From: Anaerolineales bacterium
GTDB lineage: Bacteria; Chloroflexota; Anaerolineae; Anaerolineales; Villigracilaceae
Direction: 5' to 3'
Assembly: GCA_013140605.1 (NCBI GenBank)
Contig: JABFSL010000009.1
Span: 1 to 64,000 of the forward strand
DNA length: 64,000 bases
The translations under genes were made by a program, and so were the position numbers. Position 1 is the first letter of the stretch; each line of letters starts with the position of its first letter. Below are positions 9,001 to 17,690 of this stretch, piece after piece. The notes below the pieces were generated by a model. It worked only from the letters and a program-made list of their open reading frames with translations, had not been told where the DNA came from and made no database searches.

Positions 9001-9331
9001 TGTGACAATGGTCTCCTTGTTGAAGACCTTATTAAAAATGGAAGGCTTTGATGTGGTGGCATTGCACGCGGACGCCGATGTTCTGGCGGCCGCACGTGTT
9101 GAAAATCCTGACGTATTACTACTGGACCTTCATCTGGCAAATCAAAGCGGCCTCGATATTTTGGATCGAATTCGCGGCACGCAAGATACGCAAACATTGC
9201 CGGTGGTGATGTCTTCCGGGTCAAATGCCAAGGATGAATGTTTGCGTCACGGCGCGAATGGCTTTTTGCTTAAACCATACATGCCTGATGATCTGATCAC
9301 GATACTAAAACAAACGATCAAGTCCGCCTAA
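8966..9331 (+). CDS. Receiver-only response regulator (CheY-like)
   Basis: 121 residues forming one receiver domain and no output domain. The acidic pair is in LLAEDDV (residues 11-12), the phosphorylated Asp is residue 54 in LLLDLHL, the switch Ser is in PVVMSSGS near residue 84, and the conserved Lys is in FLLKPY near residue 103. It would act by phosphorylation-dependent protein contact. ATG at 8966 lies 35 bases inside the lon coding end, so its translation probably depends on lon translation. No histidine kinase is in the window. Confidence 0.92.
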   Translation: MVKSKVLLAEDDVTMVSLLKTLLKMEGFDVVALHADADVLAAARVENPDVLLLDLHLANQSGLDILDRIRGTQDTQTLPVVMSSGSNAKDECLRHGANGFLLKPYMPDDLITILKQTIKSA

Positions 9332-9337
9332 CGTTCT

Positions 9338-9763
9338 GTGAAGATCCGCGAATTTTGTTTCCCTGATGATTATGATGGCGCGTTGAAGTTATGGGGCAGT
9401 ATGGAAGTCGGCGTTCAAGTTGGCCGCTCTGATACGCCTGAAGAAATACAAAGAAAACTTCAACGCGACCCCGATCTATTTTTGGTGTACGAATCGAACA
9501 ATGAAATTATCGGCACGATCATTGGCGGGTATGATGGCCGACGCGGAATGATCTATCATCTTGCAGTTCAATCAAATTTTCGTGAACAAGGCATTGGCAG
9601 TTTGCTTCTCGCAGAAGTTGAAAAGCGATTGAAAGCGAAGGGCTGTCGGAAATGTTATCTGCTAATCACTGCTGATAACACGGGCGCCGCTCAGTTTTAC
9701 GAACAGCGCAATTGGAACGAAATGAAAAACGACCGTATCTTTGCGAAAGAATTTTATAAATGA
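9338..9763 (+). CDS. GNAT-family N-acetyltransferase
   Basis: 141 residues from a GTG start six bases after the previous stop; no strong ribosome site, so it is probably coupled. The acetyl-CoA-binding motif A is LAVQSNFREQGIGSLLL, followed by the GNAT C-terminal pattern AAQFYEQRNW. It transfers acetyl from acetyl-CoA to an unknown amine. It overlaps the next gene by four bases, in a run lon-receiver-GNAT-mogA. Confidence 0.87.
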   Translation: MKIREFCFPDDYDGALKLWGSMEVGVQVGRSDTPEEIQRKLQRDPDLFLVYESNNEIIGTIIGGYDGRRGMIYHLAVQSNFREQGIGSLLLAEVEKRLKAKGCRKCYLLITADNTGAAQFYEQRNWNEMKNDRIFAKEFYK

Positions 9764-10251
9764 TTCGATTTGGGATTTTAACTCTCTCTGACCGATCCTC
9801 GCGCGGCGAACGCGCTGACGCTTCTGGTCCCGTGCTTGCGGATCTTATCCGCGCCGAAAGCTGGTCAGTCGCCGAGCAGGCGATTCTTCCCGACGAAGAA
9901 TCAGCCATCAGCGCCGCGTTGACCGAGTGGGCAGACAGCGGCAGGTTTGACATCATCCTCACTACCGGCGGCACAGGCTTTGCTTTGCGAGATGTCACAC
10001 CAGAGGCTACGCGGGCAGTGATCCAACGTGATGCGCCGGGGCTGGCTGAAGTGATGCGTGCTGAAAGTTTGAAGAAGACCCCGCATGCCATGCTCTCTCG
10101 CGCAGTCGCGGGCATTCGCGGGCGGACGCTGATTGTCAACCTGCCTGGCAGCCCGAAAGGCGCGCTTGAGAATTTACAGACGATTTTGCCTGTGCTTCCT
10201 CACGCAGTTCAACTGCTTAAAGACGACCCCGCTTCAGAATCCTCTCATTAA
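9760..10251 (+). CDS. MogA/MoaB-family molybdopterin adenylyltransferase-type protein
   Basis: 163 residues, the usual length. It carries the two family signatures: TTGGTGFALRDVTPEAT (molybdopterin-binding GGTG loop and downstream acidic residues) and NLPGSPKGALENL. N-terminal FGILTLSDRSSRGERADASG also matches. These proteins adenylylate molybdopterin before molybdate insertion. It lies 14 kb from moaC-moaD-moaE in this window, so the pathway is split. MogA and MoaB cannot be told apart from sequence alone here. Confidence 0.9.
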   Translation: MIRFGILTLSDRSSRGERADASGPVLADLIRAESWSVAEQAILPDEESAISAALTEWADSGRFDIILTTGGTGFALRDVTPEATRAVIQRDAPGLAEVMRAESLKKTPHAMLSRAVAGIRGRTLIVNLPGSPKGALENLQTILPVLPHAVQLLKDDPASESSH

Positions 10252-10300
10252 TATTTTATCTGTTGTCGTTGGTTCGACCTAGCCACTACTTGCAAGTCGT

Positions 10301-10309
10301 TGGTATAAT
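10301..10309 (+). promoter_or_regulatory. Extended -10 promoter of efp
   Basis: TGGTATAAT at 10301-10309 matches the extended -10 form (TGnTATAAT). No good -35 box is seen at 17 bp, as is usual for this promoter type. The start codon of efp is 46 bp downstream. Confidence 0.6.
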
Positions 10310-10354
10310 CCGCCCGCTAATATAAAAAATCAAACAAACAAGGAAAGTGCAAGC

Positions 10355-10912
10355 ATGATAGATGTAAATGAACTTCGCAAGGGCGTCACATTTGAATTGG
10401 ATGGCAATCTTCTAAAAGTATTGGATTACAGCCATAATAAAACGGGACGCGGCAACGCCAATATTAAAGTAAAAGCCCGCAATCTGTTAACTGGCTCCAC
10501 CATTGAACGGACATTCAGCTCCGGGCAATCAGTGCAGGATGTCAACCTTGATTTTGCCAATGTTTCGTATCTTTATAATGACGGTGATCTGTACTACTTC
10601 ATGGATAATGTAACATTCGAGCAGCCCGGCATTAAGAAAGAATCCCTCGGTGAAAGCGCCCTTTATCTAAAGGAAGGCATGGAAGTAAAACTTACCTTCT
10701 ACAAAGGCGAAGCAATTGACATCGAAATTCCCACCTCTGTGGATTTGAAAGTGGTCGAAGCAGATATGGCGATCCGCGGCGATACGGCTACTGGTGTCAC
10801 CAAGAAAGTTACCACCGAAACAGGTATTCAAGTGCAATGCCCGAATTTTGTGAATGTCGGTGACACCATTCGGGTGGACACACGCACCGGCGAATACGTC
10901 ACACGTGTATAA
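10355..10912 (+). CDS. efp: Translation elongation factor P
   Basis: 185 residues, full length, with a clear GGAAAG ribosome site. The three beta-barrel domains are intact, ending in the family signature GDTIRVDTRTGEYVTRV. EF-P enters the ribosomal E site and relieves stalling at polyproline stretches. The tip of the domain-I loop reads NKTGRGNAN, placing Arg at residue 32 where many bacteria have a modified Lys. Arg at this spot is the arrangement of EF-Ps that are rhamnosylated by EarP in some proteobacteria. Whether it is modified here cannot be told, since no modifying enzyme is in the window. Confidence 0.97.
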   Translation: MIDVNELRKGVTFELDGNLLKVLDYSHNKTGRGNANIKVKARNLLTGSTIERTFSSGQSVQDVNLDFANVSYLYNDGDLYYFMDNVTFEQPGIKKESLGESALYLKEGMEVKLTFYKGEAIDIEIPTSVDLKVVEADMAIRGDTATGVTKKVTTETGIQVQCPNFVNVGDTIRVDTRTGEYVTRV

Positions 10913-10932
10913 AAAAGTAAGTAATCGGGGAT

Positions 10933-10975
10933 ACAAGTAGACAGGTATATAAGAATATGTACCCTGTCCACTTGT
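10933..10975 (+). terminator. Imperfect hairpin after efp, possible terminator
   Basis: Arms 10933-10945 and 10963-10975 pair over 13 bases with one A-C mismatch. There is no T run after it, so it may be a Rho-dependent or mRNA-stabilising structure rather than an intrinsic terminator. Confidence 0.35.
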
Positions 10976-10994
10976 TCATCCGCCTGCCTTTCCC

Positions 10995-11324
10995 ATGAAA
11001 ACACCTGCCGGGCGTGAATGCCCACACTTCTATGGCGACTACTTTCGCGGCCGCAATGTGGAAGAATGCCGCTTGCTAAAGCTGACCGGACAAAATTGGT
11101 CGCGCGATCTGTGCAAGACCTGTCCCGTGCCTGATATTGCACGCGCCAATTCCTGCGAGCATATGCAGTTGAGTATCTCAGTGGCGCGTCCCATTGCCGC
11201 AATTTTTCAACGCCGTGTGCAGGTGACAGCGCATTGTAATAAGACCAACCGTGATGTTGCTGAACCCCAAATTGGCTGTGGAGAATGTCATGCCCTGCCG
11301 TTCAAATTTGAAATAAAAGAATAA
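10995..11324 (+). CDS. Cysteine-rich protein of unknown function
   Basis: 109 residues. Seven Cys occur, several in metal-site-like spacing: CKTC in the middle and GCGECH near the end, with another in RECPHFYGDYF. That pattern suggests structural zinc or an iron-sulfur site. There is no signal peptide. The ATG at 10995 lacks a strong ribosome site. I know no named family. It follows efp but is separated by a hairpin. Confidence 0.7.
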   Translation: MKTPAGRECPHFYGDYFRGRNVEECRLLKLTGQNWSRDLCKTCPVPDIARANSCEHMQLSISVARPIAAIFQRRVQVTAHCNKTNRDVAEPQIGCGECHALPFKFEIKE

Positions 11325-11351
11325 CCCCTGACTCCGGGGGAGTCAAATAAC

Positions 11352-12542
11352 ATGACGCTCACACTCCTGCTTGATCTTGATGACACCCTGCTCAATACAA
11401 ATTTAGACTCTTTTATCCCCGCTTACTTTCAATCGCTGGCAAAAGAGCTTGCGCCTCAGATCGCTCCCGAAAAAATGTTTCGAGCTTTGATCTCCGGCAC
11501 ACGCCTGATGAATGAAAGCGATGATTTTTCGCGCACACTCGAAGAAGTATTTAATACAGATTTTTATCCACAGGTCAACATCCCTCGTGAAGAACTTGAA
11601 TCTGCGATAGAGAATTTTTACGATAATGTGTTTCCCACCCTCTCGGGTCTGACCTCTCAAAAACCTGAGGCAAAGCGATTTGTCAACTGGGCGTTCACGC
11701 AGGGTTTTCGGATCGCCATTGCCACTGATCCCCTTTTGCCGCGCAAGGCTACGCATCACCGTCTGCGCTGGGCTGGTTTTGAGCCTGAACAATTTGAGCT
11801 TGTTTCAACATTCGATCATTTTCATTTTTCAAAAACACACCCGGCTTATTACGCCGAAATCCTTGGGCGTTTGGGCTGGCCTGAAGGTCCGGTGCTCATG
11901 GTGGGGAATGATATGGAGCGCGATATTCTGCCGGCGCAGAAGCTTGGGTTGGCGACATATCACATAGATGGCGAACCCGCTTCCAGGTCCGGACCTGAGG
12001 CGGGGGGGCGCGGCAACTTGCAGGATCTGCGCCTCTGGCTTGAATCCACCGACCTCGCATCCCTGACCCCATCCTTCAAATCAGTTGACTCTTTGTTTGG
12101 AATATTATCCGCAACCCCCGCCGCATTGAATGGATTGTCGTATGATCTGGATCCGCTGGCATGGACGAATGAGCCAACCCCTGATGATTGGTCGTTCACT
12201 GAATTGATCTGCCATATGCGTGATACGGAGCGGGAGATACATCACATGCAGATCAGGTTGTTCAGGGAGCAGGACGAACCATTTATTCCGCGGCCCGATA
12301 CAGGTGTATGGGCAAGTCAGAGGGATTATTTGCATGAAAATGGCGGGGCCGCATTAAAGGAATTCAACGATGCGCGGCGCGAGACATTGGCGTTGCTTAA
12401 GGATATTGAGAAGAACGAGTGGAGTCGGAAAGCACGTCACGCGATTTTTGGCCCCACGAATTTCCTTGAAGTGATCAGTTTTATCGCAGATCATGACCGA
12501 ATGCACACCCAGCAGGCCTGGAGTACGTTGAAGAAAAAGTAG
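11352..12542 (+). CDS. Fusion of a HAD-type hydrolase and a DinB-like domain
   Basis: 396 residues. The first ~225 are a HAD-superfamily phosphatase: motif I LLLDLDDTLLNTN (DxDxT class), motif II region IAIATDP, and motif IV VLMVGNDMERDILPAQKLG. The last ~165 are a DinB/YfiT-like four-helix domain: WSFTELICHMRDTEREIHHM and VISFIADHDRMHTQQAW supply the His residues that form the metal site of this fold. DinB-like proteins include thiol-dependent transferases. A short acidic linker joins the two. No frameshift is involved, so this is one continuous gene. The joint substrate is unknown. Confidence 0.87.
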   Translation: MTLTLLLDLDDTLLNTNLDSFIPAYFQSLAKELAPQIAPEKMFRALISGTRLMNESDDFSRTLEEVFNTDFYPQVNIPREELESAIENFYDNVFPTLSGLTSQKPEAKRFVNWAFTQGFRIAIATDPLLPRKATHHRLRWAGFEPEQFELVSTFDHFHFSKTHPAYYAEILGRLGWPEGPVLMVGNDMERDILPAQKLGLATYHIDGEPASRSGPEAGGRGNLQDLRLWLESTDLASLTPSFKSVDSLFGILSATPAALNGLSYDLDPLAWTNEPTPDDWSFTELICHMRDTEREIHHMQIRLFREQDEPFIPRPDTGVWASQRDYLHENGGAALKEFNDARRETLALLKDIEKNEWSRKARHAIFGPTNFLEVISFIADHDRMHTQQAWSTLKKK

Positions 12543-12587
12543 AATTTTGGCGTGTCTTCCAGACGAAACTAGTGTTATAAGCACAAT

Positions 12588-12618
12588 AAGGGACAAGAGT
12601 AAAGCTTGTCCTTTATTT
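12588..12618 (+). terminator. Terminator hairpin after the HAD-DinB gene
   Basis: A 10-bp stem (12588-12597 with 12605-12614, one G-T pair, 7-base loop) followed by ATTTATTT. It lies between the HAD-DinB stop and fabF. Confidence 0.55.
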
Positions 12619-12659
12619 ATTTGGCTGAAATTACTGTTTGAATCCAAAGGAGAGCACGA

Positions 12660-13898
12660 ATGAGAAAACGTGTAGTTGTAACAGGGCTGGGCTGTATAAG
12701 CCCGGTGGGAAATAACGTGAATGATACGTGGCAGGCGCTGCTGGCTGGCAAATCTGGCGCAGCGCCTATCACCGCTTTTGATGCAAGCGCTCATAAAACC
12801 AAATTCGCGGCGGAAGTAAAAGGGTTCGATCCCGTGGCGTTGTTTGGCACACGCGATGCGCGCAAGATGGATCGCTTCTCTCAATTTGCCACAACCGCCA
12901 CATTGCAGGCTATGGAACAAGCTGGCTTGAAAGTTGACGAATCGAATCGCGACCGTATCGGCATTTTGATCGGCACAGGCATCGGCGGGATCATTACATT
13001 ACTTGAGCAATATGAAGTCCTGCGCGAACGTGGCCCTGAACGTGTCAGCCCATTTCTTATTCCGATGATGATCTCCGATAACGCTGCGGGCAATATTGCG
13101 ATTCGCATCGGCGCACGTGGTCCTAATATGGCACTCGCAACCGCGTGTGCTTCAGGCACGAACGCATTGGGCGAAGCTGCTGAAATGATCCGTCGCGGCT
13201 CAGCGGATGTGATGATCGCTGGCGGAGCCGAGGCGGCGATCACTTCGCTTTCCATGGCTGGTATGAATGTAATGACCGCTTTGTCCACGCGGAATGATGA
13301 TCCGCAAACAGCGTCTCGTCCGTTCGATAAAAATCGCGATGGATTTTTGATGGGTGAAGGCGCGGGTATTTTGATCCTTGAGTCCCTTGAATATGCTCAG
13401 GCGCGCGGCGCGAAAATCCTGTGCGAATTTTCAGGTTACGGCACAACTGACGATGCGCATCACATCTCTGCTCCCGCCGAGAATGGCGCGGGCGCGGCAA
13501 TTTCAATGAGTCTTGCCCTGCAAAGCGCGGATTTGAAACCTGAGGATATTAGCTATATCAATGCGCATGGCACTTCCACATATTTGAACGATAAAAGCGA
13601 GACTGCCGCGATCAAAACTGTGTTTGGCGAGCAGGCATATAAAGTGCCAGTTTCCTCCACGAAATCCATGACAGGTCATTTGTTGGGCGCATCTGGCGCA
13701 TTGGAAGGGGTGATCAGTGCAATGACGATCATGAACAACATACTGCCCCCCACCATTAATTACGAAACCCCTGATCCTGTTTGTGATCTTGATTATGTTC
13801 CCAACCAGCCGCGCAAAGCGGAGCCAAATTATGTCATGTCGAACTCGTTTGGGTTTGGCGGTCACAATGCCACTTTAATTCTGGGCCGCTACAAGTAA
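12660..13898 (+). CDS. fabF: 3-oxoacyl-ACP synthase II (FabF, KAS II)
   Basis: 412 residues, standard length. The thiolase-fold triad is intact at the same numbers as E. coli FabF: Cys163 (TACASGTN), His303 (NAHGTSTYLND) and His340 (SMTGHLLGASGALE). The C-terminal NSFGFGGHNATL gatekeeper loop is present. The enzyme condenses malonyl-ACP with growing acyl-ACP in fatty-acid elongation. GGAG precedes ATG. fabH follows after 12 bp, so the pair is an operon. Confidence 0.96.
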   Translation: MRKRVVVTGLGCISPVGNNVNDTWQALLAGKSGAAPITAFDASAHKTKFAAEVKGFDPVALFGTRDARKMDRFSQFATTATLQAMEQAGLKVDESNRDRIGILIGTGIGGIITLLEQYEVLRERGPERVSPFLIPMMISDNAAGNIAIRIGARGPNMALATACASGTNALGEAAEMIRRGSADVMIAGGAEAAITSLSMAGMNVMTALSTRNDDPQTASRPFDKNRDGFLMGEGAGILILESLEYAQARGAKILCEFSGYGTTDDAHHISAPAENGAGAAISMSLALQSADLKPEDISYINAHGTSTYLNDKSETAAIKTVFGEQAYKVPVSSTKSMTGHLLGASGALEGVISAMTIMNNILPPTINYETPDPVCDLDYVPNQPRKAEPNYVMSNSFGFGGHNATLILGRYK

Positions 13899-13910
13899 AA
13901 AGGAGAAATA

Positions 13911-15014
13911 ATGCCATTCGCGCATATTACGGGGTGGGGCATGTATGTCCCAGAACCGGTACTGACCAATGACGATATCGCCAAGCTCATAGATACAAAT
14001 GATGAATGGATTCGCGACCACACAGGCATCCGCGAGCGGCACATTGCCCGCGAAAACGAGTTCCCATCCACGCTTGCTGTGGAGGCCTCGCTAAAAGCCC
14101 TGGAGATGGCGAATCTTGCCCCTACTGAACTTGATTTGATCATCTGCTCCACTTCTTCCCCTGAATTTATTTTCCCCGCAACGGCTTGTATTATCCAGGA
14201 TCAAATTGGCGCCACCAAAGCCGGTGCGTTTGACCTGCTGGCGGCCTGCTCTGGTTTTATTTTTGCCACGAACATGGCAGCGCAAGCCATTCGCAGTGGT
14301 TCAATTAAAAATGCGCTGGTTATTGGGTCCGAGACACTTTCACGCTTTGTGGATTGGAAGGATCGTAACACCTGCATCCTGTTCGGCGATGGCGCGGGTG
14401 CGTTTGTTTTGCAGGCAAGCGATAAACCCGGTGGCGTTCTCTCCGCTGTCATGCATTCGGACGGTTCGGGCGCGGATTCATTGACTTTACTTGGCGGCGG
14501 ATCCCGTCACCCCGCTACGGAACTGACCCTGCACGAGGGCAAGCATTTTGTGCAAATGGATGGGAAGGCCGTATTCCGTTTTGCCACGCGCGTCATGGGG
14601 CGGGCAGTCATCGAGGCGTTGGAAGCAATAGGAATGACCACGAATGATGTGCAATGGATCATTCCTCATCAGGCGAATTTTCGTATTATTGAAACAGCCG
14701 CGAAATATCTAAAGATGCCCCTCGACAAGTTTGTTATCAATGTCGAGCATTATGGAAATACTTCCACCGCTTCCATTCCGATTGCTACTGTGGAAGCGGC
14801 GCAAAAAGGACAGCTCAAGGCTGGCGATAAAGTTGTGTTTGTCGGTTTTGGCGCTGGCCTCACCTGGGGCGCCATGGTCGTTGAGTGGACGGGTCCAATG
14901 CCGACCAAGAAACACGTCCGTCCTGAACAATATCGCTTGTTTGCGCGCTTGCGCAGGTTCGTACGACGCGCCATTCGATACATCGAAAGCTTTTACTCAC
15001 GCAAGGAAGTTTAA
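13911..15014 (+). CDS. fabH: 3-oxoacyl-ACP synthase III (FabH) with basic C-terminal tail
   Basis: 367 residues. Triad: Cys113 (LLAACSGF), His253 (IIPHQANFRI), Asn283 (YGNTSTASI). FabH starts fatty-acid synthesis by joining acetyl- or branched acyl-CoA to malonyl-ACP. The core ends at GLTWGAMVVEW. About 37 further residues follow, rich in Arg and aromatic residues (YRLFARLRRFVRRAIRYIES), which most FabH lack. That helix is amphipathic and could bind membrane. It is the second gene of the fabF-fabH pair. Confidence 0.94.
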   Translation: MPFAHITGWGMYVPEPVLTNDDIAKLIDTNDEWIRDHTGIRERHIARENEFPSTLAVEASLKALEMANLAPTELDLIICSTSSPEFIFPATACIIQDQIGATKAGAFDLLAACSGFIFATNMAAQAIRSGSIKNALVIGSETLSRFVDWKDRNTCILFGDGAGAFVLQASDKPGGVLSAVMHSDGSGADSLTLLGGGSRHPATELTLHEGKHFVQMDGKAVFRFATRVMGRAVIEALEAIGMTTNDVQWIIPHQANFRIIETAAKYLKMPLDKFVINVEHYGNTSTASIPIATVEAAQKGQLKAGDKVVFVGFGAGLTWGAMVVEWTGPMPTKKHVRPEQYRLFARLRRFVRRAIRYIESFYSRKEV

Positions 15015-15071
15015 TCACTTTTTTATTCAATTGTGGTAGCATAAGGTTGAAATTCAAAAAAGGAGAATTTT

Positions 15072-15257
15072 ATGCTAGGACTACCACGTGGTGCAGAATG
15101 GATCATTATTCTCGTTATAGTTGTTCTCTTGTTTGGCCCGGGGCGTATCGGCAAGATAGCTGGAGAACTTGGAAAAGGCATCAAGAACTTCCGTGAAGGC
15201 CTGGGTGCCAAGGAAGAACCAGACAAAGAGACTGAAGACTTGGAAGAGAAAAAGTAA
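15072..15257 (+). CDS. tatA: Twin-arginine translocase subunit TatA/E
   Basis: 61 residues, near the minimal TatA size. One N-terminal membrane helix (EWIIILVIVVLLFGPGRIG), the FGPGR hinge, an amphipathic helix (GELGKGIKNFREG) and a charged Lys/Glu tail. TatA multimers form the pore through which folded proteins leave the cytoplasm. A strong AAGGAG precedes ATG. No tatC is in the window. A terminator follows at once. Confidence 0.95.
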   Translation: MLGLPRGAEWIIILVIVVLLFGPGRIGKIAGELGKGIKNFREGLGAKEEPDKETEDLEEKK

Positions 15258-15268
15258 TATCAAGCAAA

Positions 15269-15297
15269 GAAGGTCGCCACCAGGCGACCTTCTTTTT
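15269..15297. terminator. Terminator between tatA and the YyaL gene
   Basis: A perfect 10-bp stem (15269-15278 with 15283-15292, loop ACCA) followed by five T. It ends tatA. The converging minus-strand gene stops at 15296, inside the T run, so the hairpin may serve it too. Confidence 0.85.
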
Positions 15298-17353
15298 ATG
15301 TATTAAGTTGTGCGATTAATGTTTCGGGGTCATTGGTTGGAACTTTGCACACGAACCCTTCGCACACATAAGCGGTTGCCTTCCCGTTCATGAGCGCGCG
15401 ATTATTTAATAACGCCGGGGCATTCTCAGGTGGGGGATGGGAGGAAGCGGCCACCACCACGCCCGGTCTGTATTCTGCTCGAACGGCCTTGAGCATACGC
15501 TCGAACATTTCCTCCCCCGCTTCGCCCAACACTGCGATCTGTTTCATGTTCCCCTGTGCATTCTCCGCCGCTGACAGCCATCTCGCAAATCCAAGCGGAT
15601 AGCGCAAAGCGGAATCTCCCATGATGGCCAAAGCTTGCTCTGCCAGTTCGCGATATTTTCCATTATCAGTATACGCGGCCAATTTTAATAATGCTTCACA
15701 TGCCAGCGCATTTCCTGACGGCGTCGCATTATCTGAAATATCCTTTGGGCGGATAAGCAAAGCCTCGCCATCATGCGGCGTATCGAAGAAGCCGCCGTTG
15801 GGATCGTTGAATTTTTCGATCATCTCATCCGCCAGCTCATGAGCAGATGCGAACCACTTGTTGTCAAAATCAGTTTGATATAACTCAAGCAATCCCAAAA
15901 TTAATGCGGCATAGTCTTCAAGAAAAACCGCGTTCGTTGTTGAGCCTTCACGCCACGCTCTGCAGAGTTGACCGTTTGGCCGCAACTCGGAAAGTATAAA
16001 TTTCGCGTTGCGGGTAGCCACTTTAAGATAGGTATTGGACTGCGGACTTAAGTCCGCAAATACACGAGCGGCCTCGGCAAACGCCGACAGCATCAGCCCA
16101 TTCCATGCAGTGAGGATCTTGTCATCGGTGCCAGGACGAATCCGCGAGGCGCGCACAGAGTAAAGCCTGGAATGAGATTCTGCCAATTTGACAGGAACAG
16201 ATTCCAGATTAAGTTTGAAGCGGGCGGCGAGGGAGGCATCATCCAACATTCGGTGGAGAACCGTCTTTCCTTCCCAATTGCCGTTTGGGGTGATTCCGTA
16301 CGCCGCTTCAAAAAATTCAGAATCATCTTTTAGCGTTTCACGAATTTCGTCAAGCGACCATACATAGAATTTGCCTTCCACACCTTCCGAGTCTGCATCC
16401 AACGAAGAATAGAATCCGCCTTGTTCGTGTGTCATCTCGCGCATTACGAAATCCAAAGTTTCCTCGACAATGCGCTTCGCGTACTCGCGGGCGGGTTCCT
16501 TCGTTACCTGCCACGCGTGCAAATAAGCGCGGACAAGCAGGGCGTTATCGTAAAGCATTTTCTCAAAATGAGGCGTTCTCCAAAAATTATCGGTGCTGTA
16601 GCGTGAGAAACCGCCGCCGACAACATCATACATGCCGCCGCGCGACATTGCATTCAAACAATGCTTGATGAGTTTATGATGTTCTTCCTGCTTGTTTAGG
16701 ACAGCGTGATCGAGAATGAATTCAAGCGCCATGGGCTGCGGAAATTTTGGAGCAGAACCCCAGCCGCCATATCCCCAATCGTAAGAGTCGGCCATTGATT
16801 TTACGATGGCTTCAAAATGCTCAGGCTGGAGAAGATCGTTTTTCTTGTTTTGGATTTGAAGCGTCAGATGGTTGATGATCTGTTCTCCAACTTTTTCAAC
16901 TTCGCTTCTGTCATTCTTCCATGCATTTGCCAGCCCCGAAAGAATATCCTTGAAAGCGGGCATGTTGTAGCGCCGCACGGGCGGAAAATATGTTCCGCTG
17001 TAAAAAGGCTTGAGATCGGGCGCCAGAAAAACGGACATGGGCCAGCCGCCCGAGCCTGTCATGGCAATTACAGATTGCATGTAGATGCCGTCAATGTCGG
17101 GGCGTTCCTCGCGATCCACTTTGATGTTGACAAAGAACTCGTTCATGAATTCGGCTGTTTCTTCATCTTCAAAAGATTCATGCGCCATCACATGGCACCA
17201 ATGACAGGCCGCATATCCGATGCTGAGGAAGATCGGTTTGTCTTCGGCTTTTGCTTTCGTCAATGCTTCTCCGCCCCAGGGATACCAGTCCACGGGGTTG
17301 TTGGCGTGCTGTAGCAGGTAGGGGGAGTTTGAGTTGATCAGGTGGTTGGGCAT
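15296..17353 (-). CDS. Thioredoxin-domain protein, YyaL/SPATA20 (DUF255) family
   Basis: 685 residues, full length. The N-terminal ~165 are the DUF255 thioredoxin-like domain ([16 protein letters not shown]) with a CHWCH redox site in [15 protein letters not shown]. The remainder is an alpha/alpha barrel like six-hairpin glycosidases ([43 protein letters not shown]). The family is widespread but its reaction is unsettled. A -10 box lies 35 bp upstream of the start. It is a single-gene unit. Confidence 0.92.
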   Translation of the reverse strand: MPNHLINSNSPYLLQHANNPVDWYPWGGEALTKAKAEDKPIFLSIGYAACHWCHVMAHESFEDEETAEFMNEFFVNIKVDREERPDIDGIYMQSVIAMTGSGGWPMSVFLAPDLKPFYSGTYFPPVRRYNMPAFKDILSGLANAWKNDRSEVEKVGEQIINHLTLQIQNKKNDLLQPEHFEAIVKSMADSYDWGYGGWGSAPKFPQPMALEFILDHAVLNKQEEHHKLIKHCLNAMSRGGMYDVVGGGFSRYSTDNFWRTPHFEKMLYDNALLVRAYLHAWQVTKEPAREYAKRIVEETLDFVMREMTHEQGGFYSSLDADSEGVEGKFYVWSLDEIRETLKDDSEFFEAAYGITPNGNWEGKTVLHRMLDDASLAARFKLNLESVPVKLAESHSRLYSVRASRIRPGTDDKILTAWNGLMLSAFAEAARVFADLSPQSNTYLKVATRNAKFILSELRPNGQLCRAWREGSTTNAVFLEDYAALILGLLELYQTDFDNKWFASAHELADEMIEKFNDPNGGFFDTPHDGEALLIRPKDISDNATPSGNALACEALLKLAAYTDNGKYRELAEQALAIMGDSALRYPLGFARWLSAAENAQGNMKQIAVLGEAGEEMFERMLKAVRAEYRPGVVVAASSHPPPENAPALLNNRALMNGKATAYVCEGFVCKVPTNDPETLIAQLNT

Positions 17354-17387
17354 GGGAACCTATATTTGAATATAAATGCTTTTAGCG

Positions 17388-17393
17388 ATTATA
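17388..17393 (-). promoter_or_regulatory. -10 box upstream of the YyaL gene
   Basis: TATAAT on the minus strand, 35 bp upstream of the start codon. No convincing -35 box is seen. Confidence 0.4.
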
Positions 17394-17448
17394 GCGCAGG
17401 TGATTGAATTCTAAATGTTCTTCGTTTTAAAGAGATACCGAACGCAAT

Positions 17449-17567
17449 AGACCTCTTGCAAAAGTCGTTTTTGCCACGGAGATCACAGAGAAAAAAAGAG
17501 TTAAGAGCCTTTTCTCAAATGTCTCTGTGCGCTCTGTGGCTTAATTGTTTTACTTATGCAGAGATCT
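17449..17567. repeat. Long imperfect palindrome, element a of six
   Basis: Outer arms 17449-17460 and 17557-17567 pair imperfectly. Inner arms 17473-17491 and 17522-17540 pair at 16 of 19 positions and are built from the words CCACGGAG and CACAGAG. The element fills the middle of the 337-bp gap between the YyaL and ammonia-lyase genes; I see nothing else there except the -10 box at 17388. Confidence 0.75.
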
Positions 17568-17690
17568 AATAAACAATATCTTGTGATTTTTTCCTTAAGT
17601 TATGTATCACCTTTGAGCGTTCCCTGTTTGGGTTTATGGTACACTGCCAAACATAATTAATAATGTGTCAATTTTGTAAAAATTCAAACA

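Noticed and set aside
17449-17567. Simple Rho-independent terminator
   Set aside because: The palindrome has no T run, is far from both neighbouring stops or starts, and shares its layout with five other elements.
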